The notes under the pieces: model-generated
The model's database searches: none
The model's input: only the letters and a program-made list of their open reading frames with translations
What the model was told of the DNA's origin: nothing
Translations under genes and position numbers: made by a program
In this document: positions 11,813 to 21,000 of the stretch, piece by piece
Layout: each line of letters opens with the position of its first letter
How positions within the stretch are numbered: position 1 is the first letter of the stretch
NCBI RefSeq assembly: GCF_001632365.1
Contig: NW_024468515.1
Coordinates: forward strand, 1-29,014
Origin: Laetiporus sulphureus 93-53
Lineage: Eukaryota; Basidiomycota; Agaricomycetes; Polyporales; Laetiporaceae
DNA: 29,014 nt
Direction: 5' to 3'

Positions 11813-12147
11813 TCTAGCCAATACCCAGAAGAAAGATGACAGACAGCAGCGTGAAGGAACAGGGAAGCAGGTGCAATTGAGTGACGCCGCAGACGCGACG
11901 CGTATCATTGAGGCGGAGTTTCAAAGCGTGTTTCATTCAGACTAGGCGCCCGAACCCAAAGGGAATTTTCAATTTTGTACCGTCGGTTGCTAAATGTAGA
12001 CTTATCAACCATAAGTTCTTTTTCTCGGTCACGAGACCACGTTTCGCCAGTAAAGCTATTCCGATTTGATTCCGATTGATCAGCATTGTAACCAAAACTT
12101 GCGCCATTCGGTTCGCGTTCGGCTTCACCTTGCTTCATACCTCCAGC
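11813..12147. promoter_or_regulatory. Divergent POL1-GRX5 promoter region
   Basis: The 335 bp between the two start codons serves POL1 leftward and the glutaredoxin rightward. It contains one strong candidate site, the MCB-like ACGCGT at 11898-11903. Nothing else was resolved: no clear TATA box, and only scattered CCGATT/GATTG-like motifs. Confidence 0.6.
11892..11903. promoter_or_regulatory. MCB-like element (ACGCGT) upstream of POL1
   Basis: The sequence GACGCGACGCGT holds one complete MluI cell-cycle box (ACGCGT, 11898-11903) and a partial overlapping one. It lies about 86 bp upstream of the POL1 ATG. In yeasts, MBF (Mbp1-Swi6, or Res1/2-Cdc10) binds such boxes to switch on DNA-synthesis genes, including polymerase alpha, at G1/S. 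Its role here is inferred from sequence and position. Confidence 0.6.
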
Positions 12148-12804
12148 ATGTCTTCCAGCATGTTCCGCTCAGCATTCCGCTCGACAGTATGCTATCTACT
12201 GTCTGCCCGGTGCTCGACGCTGACTCTGTCTAGGTCAATCCTCTACTCCGATCCTCTGTGCAAACCCAAAGCTTCCGAACTCCCACACTCTCTTTCGCTG
12301 CTCGCTTCCTCTCACAAGAAGCGAGGTCTAAAATTCAATCAGCGGTGAAGTCGACACCAGTCGTGCTGTTCATGAAGGGTACTCCGGATGCACCTCGGTG
12401 CGGATACTCGCGTGGCGCTGTGCAAATTCTCGGTCTCCATAGCGTATCTCCGGAGAAGCTGAAGACATACGACGTAATGGAGGACTCTGAGCTCAGGAGT
12501 GGGATCAAGGAGTTCTCGTGCGTATATCATCTATGTTATGGCTTGAATCTCTCTGATAACAGAAAATACTGTACAGCGACTGGCCAACAATCCCTCAGTT
12601 ATACGTGGACGGGGAGTTTGTGGGAGGTTTCGACATTCTCTGCAGCAGTAAGTACCACCGAAGTTACCTTTTGGGGGAACTTATCACTTCGAATCCCGTC
12701 TAGTGCACTCGTCAGGCGAGCTTGAGGAGCTGTTGGAAAAGAAGGGTGTCCTCCCTCCGCTCGAGGAGGAAGCCCAGACGGCAGCATCGTCTGGCTTGTC
12801 GTAG
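12148..12804 (+). CDS. GRX5: Mitochondrial monothiol glutaredoxin, GRX5 type, with CGYS site
   Basis: Four exons (12148-12186, 12234-12517, 12577-12647, 12704-12804) give 164 residues. GRX5 proteins carry a [2Fe-2S] cluster with glutathione and pass it on from the mitochondrial scaffold. The Arg/Ser-rich first 45 residues look like a presequence. The core starts at [18 protein letters not shown], then [17 protein letters not shown], then [20 protein letters not shown] and the [15 protein letters not shown] helix. Exon 1 is 39 nt; its 47-nt intron has GTATGC, a CTGAC branch site and TAG, and joining it supplies the only in-frame ATG. Two family positions differ: the active site is CGYS instead of CGFS, and the later GGCD motif reads GGFD, losing the second semi-conserved Cys. 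The gene looks otherwise intact. It is followed on the same strand by the ZIM17-type gene. Confidence 0.93.
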
Positions 12805-13073
12805 ATGACCGAGGCCTGACGCTCTGCTCATGTACACGGGCAGGATGAGGATCCCATACCCTCCCTACTATATGCCATACTATGCTCATCAGTTTGTCAT
12901 GAATGTATTGTATATAATTATGGCTCCTTTCACTTGTCAGTACTGGGGCCTTGACATGATCGGAGGAAGCGCCTATAACGGACCATTCAGTATTCACGTG
13001 CCCAACTGTACTCTGTCAGCGTATTCTTTCAATCTTCCTGCATATCCACCGCACTCTTGCTCTGCTCTTCATA

Positions 13074-13658
13074 ATGTTCGGGCTACGCACGTCCATACAG
13101 AGATCCTTGATGGCATCCTCTGCCGTCCCTCTCGCTCGAATATCACATCCATGGACATTTGGGAGACAACCTGCAGCATTGCTTCCTCGATCGCTCTCGA
13201 GTTCTGCGGCAAATGCGACTCAAGCTTCATCTTCTAGGCCTTCATCTTCATCTCCGGAAAGATTAGAGCAAGGCCCGGAGGCTCAATCCTCATCGCAAGA
13301 TGCAGCAGCGTTTGCCATTGAGCCACGGCTTTCGTTGACCTTCACCTGTACGGTGACCACGTGTGGCACACGGTCATCGCACCAATTTACACGCAGAAGC
13401 TATGAAAAGGGAATTGTGATCGTGCAGTGCCCAGGATGCAAGAATCGGTGAGGACTTGATTAGCTTTTAGCGCATGTGTGGACCGTATTCATTATTATTC
13501 ATATCAGACATCTAATAGCGGACCATCTGGGATGGTTCAAGGAGAGTACGGAGGATGGAAAGATGAAGACAGTTGAGGATCTCGTACGTGCGAAAGGAGA
13601 GAAGGTGAGGCGGGGTGTGCTCCTCGAAGATGGGGTAGTAGAATATGCCCCGGAGTAG
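13074..13658 (+). CDS. ZIM17: DNL-type zinc finger mitochondrial Hsp70 escort protein
   Basis: Two exons (13074-13447 and 13508-13658) encode 174 residues. The family (Zim17/Hep1) binds mitochondrial Hsp70 in the matrix, keeps it soluble and so supports protein import and Fe-S assembly. Residues 1 to about 55 are Arg/Ser/Ala-rich without acids, a likely presequence. The zinc domain follows: LTFTCTVTTCGTRSSHQF, then YEKGIVIVQCPGCKNR, continued across the intron as HLIADHLGWF. The first zinc pair is spaced CxxxxC instead of CxxC, and the family's DNL signature reads DHL. The C-terminal tail is short and charged. It lies 269 bp after GRX5 on the same strand and converges with the purine gene to its right. 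Confidence 0.93.
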
Positions 13659-13975
13659 CGGCACTGTGTACGATATCAAGATCCTCGGTATGCCTTTTCC
13701 TGTCGTCATCTTATGACTATAACTCAGAGTTGAGTCTAGCCCGGTTGTTCTATCAATCGAGTCTCCATCGCTAGTTGCTCATCAGCTCAAGGTCGGGAGA
13801 TACTGATACGAAATGGCCGCCGATGCCCTGTCGTCAACAAACGCAGTCCGGCATATGTGGGAGATGAGCCAACTATTCTCTCCAGAAGCTTATTTTTTAG
13901 ATACAAGGAGGCCCTGCTTTCGGCTGCATTTTGTTCCCCGCCCAATATATCCTCGCCGACAACCACTGTTCACAA
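13659..13975. other. Convergent 3' spacer
   Basis: 317 bp between the stop codons of the ZIM17-type gene and the purine biosynthesis gene. It probably holds both 3' untranslated ends. No gene or structured element was seen; plus-strand frames starting at 13813 are shadows of the convergent gene. Confidence 0.55.
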
Positions 13976-16154
13976 TCAGTGATGGAACAAGCGCAGGCTC
14001 GTGTGCGCGAACACCATATCATGTTCATCAGCAGCCTTGATGCACTCAGCATCCATCACACTTCCGCTCGGGGCAGCCAAGTACCTCACACCGCTCCTCC
14101 TTGCGCGGTACACGTTGTCCGGGAAGGGGAAGAATGCGTCGCTCGAGCATGCCACACCATCCAGAAGCTTCGCATGGCTCGCGCGCTCCTCCGCCGTCAG
14201 CTGCTTAGGCACCTCCTCAAACAGGCTCTCCCATTGCGCCTTCTCGCCGCCCTCGAGCACCTCACCGCCGACAAACAGGTCGATTGCGTTCGCCTTCTCC
14301 GCGCGCTTCACGCCCTTCTTGAACGGGAGCGCAAGCACGCGCGGGTGGTGCCGGAGCCACCAGAGGTCCGCCTTGGTACCAGCGAGTCGCGTACAGTGGA
14401 TGCGGGACTGTTGACCGGCGCCAATGCCAATGATAGCGCCTCGGTAGGCATATGCGACGCTGTTGGACTGGGTGTACTTGAGCGCGAGCGTGGCTACGAT
14501 GAGGTTGGTGAGGGCCTGATTGGGAAGCTGTAGATGCGCGGCATGAGTGTATACACTAGAGGCGGAAGTGTTGAATTGGTACCGATTTGTTCTTTGAAAC
14601 GATATTCTCAAAGAGCTTCGCATCAATCTTGGCGTCGTTGCGCCTTTGCTGCATGTAGATGCCATACACCTGGCGCGTCTCCATCAAGGCAGGTTTGTAT
14701 GAGGGATCCATCTACGAGATCGAGTTAGTCATTACCCGTGAAAACATGCAAGCTGAGGCACACCTGCAGGACGCAGTACTTGCCGCCCTTCTTTTTGGAG
14801 AGCACCCCTAATGCCTCAGGGGAGTATCCAGGTGCGATAATCCCGTCTGAGACCTCACGAGAGATGATGCGAGCGGTTGCAAGATCGCAAGGCGTAGAGA
14901 GCGCGATGAAGTCTCCGAAAGAGGACATGCGATCCGCGCCTGACACAGCCCTCGTTAGCGCATCCTCTGCTAGCGCCACCACATATCTGAAGCTGACCTC
15001 GAGCACGGGCGTATGCAGATGCCACTGGTGTCAACGGCTCCTTGAGGTCGTCCACACCGTAGACCTTCTTTTCTGTCTCATCGAGCTCGATGCCAACAGC
15101 CGCACCAGCAGGTGATACGTGCTTGAAGGATGCTGCAGCTGGAAGGCCTAAGGCCTCTTGCAGTTCCTTCACAAGTGCATAAGAGTTGAGCGCGTCCAGC
15201 AGGTTGATGTAACCGGGAGAACCACAGAGTGCTACGACATTCTGATCAATGGGCATCATCTAGACGGCGGACAGCAGACGTACCCTTGATTGGCAGCTCT
15301 CCCTCAGTAACATATGCTTGAGCAGGCGTTTGGTGCGGGTTCGCGCCGTAGCGAAGCGCAATCCGCTGCACAGGTCCGGCCAGCTTCTCCGGGAGCAAAT
15401 CCGCTGACGCGTACTGCTCGCGGAAGTATCCGCTGATCGCATCGTCGTACTTCGCTGTCATCTCGAACGCCTTGAGTGCGAGCTTGCTCCGCAGTGCCTG
15501 TCCGACGTCGCCCTTGCTGACGCGCCATGCCTCCATGAACTCGACATAGTCGGTGGGGTCCGAGAGCACGGACACGCGGGCGTGGTTCTTCGCGGCCGCA
15601 CGGAGGAGGGTCACGCCGCCAATATCGATCTCCTCGACCGCGTCGGCGAGAGTGCAACCCGGCTGGGCGATGGTGGAGGTGAACGGGTATAGATTGCAGA
15701 CGACGATGGAGATCGGGGAGATAGATTGGGCCTTGAGATCGGCCTCATCAGAAGGGATGTAACGCGCGAGAATACCTGGTGGTAAAAAAAAAATTATTGA
15801 TCGCTTCAGACGGCATGATAGCAGGCACTTACCGCCGTGGACGGCGGGATGGAGCGTCTTCACTCGACCGCCTAGCATCTCCGGAGCTTTCGTGATATCC
15901 GAGACATCCCTAGATCCTGACGTCACAGCACAATCGGTGGGCTCAATGGTAAACCACGTACTCGATAGGGATGCCTGCCTCCCTAATTTTCTTTGCGGTG
16001 CCTCCAGACCCCAGGAGGCGAACTCCTGCTTCATGCAGCGAGCTCGCGAACTCGAGCAAGTTGGCCTTGTCGTAGACCGACAGCAATGCTTGTCAACATA
16101 TTAGCATACAGCCATAGGGCAGCTTGGATGAGCTCTACCGATTGGTGCAGACAT
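13976..16154 (-). CDS. ADE17: Bifunctional AICAR transformylase / IMP cyclohydrolase
   Basis: Catalyses the last two steps of de novo purine synthesis: formyl transfer from 10-formyl-THF to AICAR, then ring closure to IMP, in the cytosol. About eight exons join to roughly 600 residues, the usual length. A 16-nt first exon (16139-16154, MSAPI) is followed by a 50-nt intron; exon 2 then reads [15 protein letters not shown], the MGS-like cyclohydrolase domain, with [26 protein letters not shown] and [15 protein letters not shown]. The transformylase domain has the catalytic Lys-His in [12 protein letters not shown], then [39 protein letters not shown] and FFPFPDNV, ending [11 protein letters not shown] frame starting MKQEFASWG at 16034 overlaps exon 2 but is out of phase and false. 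The intron near 15785 has a run of nine A. The gene may equally be called ADE16; yeast has two copies. Confidence 0.95.
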
Positions 16155-16376
16155 GAGCGGCGGGAGACAGTGGTTGTGCCCAGATTTTCATTGCCAAACG
16201 TGCTCATCAATGTATATCTCGATCGATCGTGTTTAGGACTTTCTCCGTTTACACGGTCGATCAATTCAGAGTCTATGGCATTGTACTAATAATAAATGTA
16301 TTTAACAAGATCTACGCTATGCGGATTTGTGACACTTTCTGCTCTGTCACGACGAGCCTCCTCACAATCGGCGTAA

Positions 16377-17652
16377 TCAGCCCAAAGGCTGTTCATCAGC
16401 TTCAGATTTCGTCGACTGCCGCTCAGCGAGGAGATCCCGACCCCACTGCTTCACCTCGGGATGCTGGATGAAAGGTATGCTGTTGTCAAAGAACGATTGC
16501 AGTGTCGGATTGGAGTGTTGACGTTCGTATTCTGATGCTGTGTTCACTCAGACGTCAGATCCCCGTTGTATCGTGCAATGATGCTGTGACAACCTTGAAA
16601 TGCCATCTCGAATCTATCGAGATCTGTGTTTCATGAGCAATGCACCAAGACATGACAGGGATTGAGATGTGTACCTTTGACAAAACGAGCCTCATCAGAT
16701 TCGCCATCCTCATATTCCTGCATCGTGCCGTGCCATAAGCTGTCATGCTCCTTAGATTACCGATGACAATGGCACTTGCCTTCCACAATGCCTCAATCCT
16801 TTGAGCAGCAGGGCTACTATGCAACATCTCGTGAGTGAAATTATGCATCGCCTCCTGGGAAAAGATCATGAACAGAAGCCACATGCACGCTTATGAGAGA
16901 TAATCACCGCTTCAAGACGTCTCTTCTCAGATTTTGGAATGCCTTCATGCGGCGTAATGTCTCCGACTATGCGTCCGCAACTTAAAGTCAAACACTGAAG
17001 AATGGAAGGTAAGCGGAAAAGATCACGCTGACCTTGAGCTTCCGCGAGGTCATGCACTAGACACATCATCACGCATCTGCCAGAGGTCAGTCTTGAGTTG
17101 TATGTATTCTACTCCGGGAATCGCTCACCTCGAGATATCGAGTTTCGCATCGGAAGTGCACATAGCCATTATTGCCATCCTATACATGTGGTCCGAGATG
17201 CTACATATGTCAAGTCAGCACTCGTAGTAGGGAAACTTTGTCGAGCTCCCATGCTGCACAGCCCTCCGCCGGTCGTTAGGCCGGTGGGCTTGTCTGAGCG
17301 AACGCAAGCATGGGACCGCTTGCGTGCCAATAAATTATCGCGCAGAAGCTCGTGCACATCTCAGAAGCGCTGTAAAAAGGACAATAAATCATACCTTTCC
17401 GCGTTGGGAATCTATTAGCGGTGACGTATAGTGAGCAGCGTCATGGGTGCTCGTGGGACACATCATACTTTGTGCTCTACCCATCCCGTTCGTCTCTGCG
17501 TCTGAGACAGCGATATAAGCAATCATACACTGATTAGCCAGGATACCCACCTTGAGACGTTCCAAGACGTGGAAAAATGCCAGTCTGTCGACAGGGATAT
17601 CTCCATTTGAAACATACAGAGGCGGGAACACTCGTTTGGGCACTTCGGCCAT
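16377..17652 (-). CDS. HD-domain 5'-deoxynucleotidase (HDDC2/YGK1 type)
   Basis: Metal-dependent phosphohydrolase of the YfbR/HDDC2 family, which removes phosphate from deoxynucleoside 5'-monophosphates. Assembled from the minus strand it reads VDRLAFFHVLERLKTQRRTGWVEHK, then IPNAES, ISDHMYRMAIMAM, MMCLVHDLAEAQVGDITPHEG, KSEKRRLEAEAMHNF and DLDRFEMAFQ, so the H...HD...D metal set and the conserved E and D after the HD are all present; it ends DEQPLG. Exons are unusually small: 17551-17652, 17469-17501 (33 nt), 17395-17411 (17 nt) and 17129-17200, then several more. One intron (16718-16779) is GC-AG. The intron 17201-17394 is 194 nt, against about 55 elsewhere, and contains a hairpin. MAEVPKRV at 17652 has the better start context; an upstream in-frame ATG at 17700 would add 16 residues. 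It stands head-to-tail behind the purine gene. Confidence 0.88.
17247..17315 (+). repeat. Imperfect hairpin inside a long intron
   Basis: Arms TCCCATGCT (17247-17255) and AGCATGGGA (17307-17315) are perfectly complementary. Inside them AGCCC (17260-17264) pairs with GGGCT (17286-17290), and CCGG (17269-17272) pairs with CCGG (17281-17284). The whole 69-nt structure lies in the 194-nt intron of the HD-domain gene. It could be a structured RNA, a remnant of a fold-back element or chance; no known RNA family was recognised. Confidence 0.6.
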
Positions 17653-18026
17653 CGCGCGAAATGCCCAACTGATTGCACCTAGTCTAGACCTAAAAGACAT
17701 AGCTATGAACCGTTCCCAATGCGGATATCCAAACGGATTGGCTGTGTGATGCTGTACTGACCAGCTGAGGGGACTAATGCCGGTGTTAACTTTTAATTTT
17801 TGCCGCTGGATAATGGATTCTAATTTCTGGAAGATGATGTGTGCGGGCACGTGACTCCTACCATGTAAGTGGCGCGGAGCGTCCGCAACGAGCCTTCGGA
17901 CCACCAACATCCTTCCTCAGCGCTCTGCGTACCGCATCTTAGTAGACCCATCCTCGTACCGGGTCGACTTCATTTCCAAGGCTTACAGACGCAAGATAGC
18001 CTCTTGCTCAAGATACTGTTTCCCGT
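17653..18026. promoter_or_regulatory. Divergent promoter region, HD gene and DOA10
   Basis: 374 bp between the two start codons. It must hold both promoters and 5' untranslated regions. The minus-strand stretch just above 17652 has AG-rich splice-acceptor-like sites, so a 5' leader intron or the alternative ATG at 17700 is possible. No factor-binding motif stands out. Confidence 0.5.
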
Positions 18027-21000
18027 ATGCAAGAAGAGCAAGGTGAGTCGACGCACCGCGATCTCGTGCCGGACAAGTTGCTTAAAAGGCCTTTTTAGTG
18101 ACGTGCAGAATATGCAGTGCCCCAGCAGAACCGGACCAACCACTGTTTCATCCCTGCAGGTGCTCGGGTACTATTCGGTACATTCATCAAGACTGGTGAG
18201 TCTTCGCCCTCGCCGCGCTCAACACACTCTGACCATCCGCTAGCTTGACCACATGGCTTGCTCATAGTAAGAAAAAGACATGCGATATCTGCAAGCACCC
18301 ATATGCCTTCACCAAAGGTACGGATCCTCGAGTTCGTCTTGGGTGCGCAACTCACGAAGCTTCCAGTGTACGCTCCGGATATGCCGGAACGTCTGCCAAT
18401 CGTCCTACTCCTGCGACAACTCTCAAGGCAAGCGGCAGCGGCAGTCCTTTTCTTCTTGCGGGCTATGCTTGTTGGATTTGTCTGGCTGGCGGTGCTACCA
18501 TTGGCGACTATTTGGATATGGCGGATGTTCTTCGCAATGGGTGACTCTGCGTACGTCTCATTGCAAACCAACGTCGTCCCTACTTCTTATGAACCCATAT
18601 TACAGAGCTTGGTGGATTAGCAATCGTCCACGGCCGGAGCCGGGCGTGCGGAACGTCGACGTTACTTCAACGAACGGCACATCCCCAGCCATCAGCAGCG
18701 CCGCTCAGTTTGGGGACGATAACATCACCTCTATTTTCTCGCACCCGGTTGCCCGAGCGATCTCTTCGGACATTTTGTCAGGCCAAATCATTGCATCACT
18801 GATCGTACTCGCCTTTGTTGCGATATTTCTTTTGCGGGAGTGGATCTCGCAGAACGCTCGCCCGGGGGTGTTCGATGATGCAGAGGTTGTAGCGGAAGAG
18901 CAAGTCCAACCGCAACCTCCACCACCTCCTCGGATTCAACCAGTAATGCCAGAACAAGTCGGTGTTGTTCGGGTGCGCGCTGCCAACGCACCGAGACGGG
19001 AAGAGCCTGCAATAACTCACGTGCGCGGACGCCGGCAGCGGATTGACGCTGCTGTTGTCAGACGTCAAGCTGTTGCCGCTAGAGAGAGCCCGAATAAGCG
19101 ATTACGGCGTGCTGAAAGTTTGGACGAACAAAGGCTACGTAGGCGGAGAGTGAAAGGGAAGCGCATCGAGCGACCGGGGATAGGTATCGGGGCTACGCAG
19201 CTCCACAGGTGGCACTCACCCGGACAGTCAGAGTCCAACATCTTTGAGGGACTGGGGTCATTGGATGAGGAGGATAGTTATGATACACGGGCAAGAAGGG
19301 AATATCCCAGGGAGCGGACAGCAGAATGGCAAGATTTCGGTCGCACAAGTCGTCCCACTCTCGAGCTTACGCCAGAACAGGCGCGTTTTACGTTCAGAGC
19401 GCAGACACCGAGTCAAGGGCTGTCGAGCGACGCAGAAAACGCAGACATAATTCGCGACATTTCTCCTCCTGCGTTTACCGAACATGTACACGTTACAACA
19501 GGAACAGACTTATCCTCTTGGTCTCGGTCCATTCCGGACGTTCCTCGAGATGTGTCCTTTTCCCTCTCTCCAGAAGAGGACCACTTCACAAGTTCCTTCC
19601 ACCGTCACGATCGCTCATCAGAATCCAAGGGATCAGACATTGAATACGCCTCTGCGTACCTTGATGCGCCACCCTCATCCTCATCTAGCATCGTGCGACG
19701 GGAGGGTGAGACTTCTTCTTTGCCAGCCCTGCAGTCCGAACCGTCTGGGAGTCTACGACGCCCTCCATTACCCAGTGTGACTCTTCCGCCTTCCTCCGGA
19801 GCTTCATCTGCTGCTGGTATAGCACGGAGCCGTGTTACAACACCATTAGCTTCACCTAATCTGGCGACCTATCGTCCACCGGAAGAATTTGAAGCAGGAC
19901 CGTCTACGTTTTCCGGTTACTTCGAAGGCGAAGGGCATATGCAGGATGAAATTGATGACATGGAGACGGAACATACACGATATTTTGCGGAACCGGACGA
20001 AGACGACGCGGAAGATGACGAGGAGCGAGATGTGGGCGGTGCCGAAGAGAACGATGAGGAATTCGACCATTGGTCAGATGACGATGTCCGAGACGCGGAA
20101 GAGGATGATGCACAACGCGATCGCATCGTGCTCCGTGTCCAAGGACCGAATGACCTTCGCGATGATGCTGCAAATGGAGCTGCTCTACCGGCTATGGAGA
20201 ACGTGAATGGTGACGGCCGGCCACCTGAACAACTCGATGAAATGGATGTCAATCTAGAAGACGATATGGACGGTGCTTTGGAAGGTCAGCCGGTTGATCA
20301 CTGTTTTATGCGTAGTTTTCTTGACAATCTCTTGCAGCCATTGGTCTCCGAGGCCCCTTGCATAGCGTTTTGCAGAATGTAAGGTGTCCAACCATCTATT
20401 CTATTGACACATGTCTCATCGTTGCTTAGGCAGCACTCATGATTTTTATTCTCGCCACCGCTATTGGCGTGGGCATATGGCTGCCTTTTACCGTAGGGAA
20501 GTCTACTGCATTACTCTCGGTGAGTGTTATCAATCTGAGTTTTCTTGTCGACGTATCTCATAGTTCATTTTAGTTGGATCCCCCTCGATTCTTGCAAATA
20601 CTTCATCTGCCCCTTCGAGCCATTCGGATTGTCACGGATCCCATCGTTGACGGAGTGCTCGTATTAATCACGCAGTTCTTGATACCTTTGGTGCTGCGTG
20701 GCCTGTGTTCACTGCTGCATAAAGTGGCGCAGTACGTTGGAGAAGACCGGGCGCAAAGTGTCATCGATGGCGGCTACAAAGTGGTAAGTACTAATGGTGC
20801 GATAATGGAGCCGTTCGCTCAGATGATATTAGATTACGCCTTTGCTGCATGCTTTCGATCGTATGTGGAGTCAAGCGGTACTGTGGCTGTCATCAAAGCC
20901 TGATATACAGCAGCCGCAGCTCTCTCCTTCCATTTTCGACCGTGTTCTTCAACAGGATTCGGCTGTTATGCGATTTATCGAACCATACTTCGCTCCGTTA

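Noticed and set aside
12076..12348. Plus frame starting upstream of the GRX5 ATG and running through the first intron
   Set aside because: It leaves the conserved frame; the spliced model with a CTGAC branch site and TAG acceptor restores [13 protein letters not shown].
15246..16034. Minus frame beginning MKQEFASWG as the start of the purine gene
   Set aside because: Its first roughly 45 codons are out of phase with the conserved [15 protein letters not shown] reading; the conserved domain needs the intron at about 15908-15967 and the 16-nt first exon.
17247..17315. tRNA or snoRNA interpretation of the intronic hairpin
   Set aside because: No cloverleaf, A/B boxes, C/D boxes or H/ACA layout could be matched; left as an unassigned hairpin.
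17180..17395. Idea that the HD-domain gene is a pseudogene lacking its TGW exon
   Set aside because: The TGW motif was found in the 33-nt exon at 17469-17501, followed by the 17-nt exon, so the gene is complete.
17098..17418. Plus-strand frame of 106 codons opposite the HD-domain gene
   Set aside because: Antisense to exons and introns of the HD gene, with no family features.
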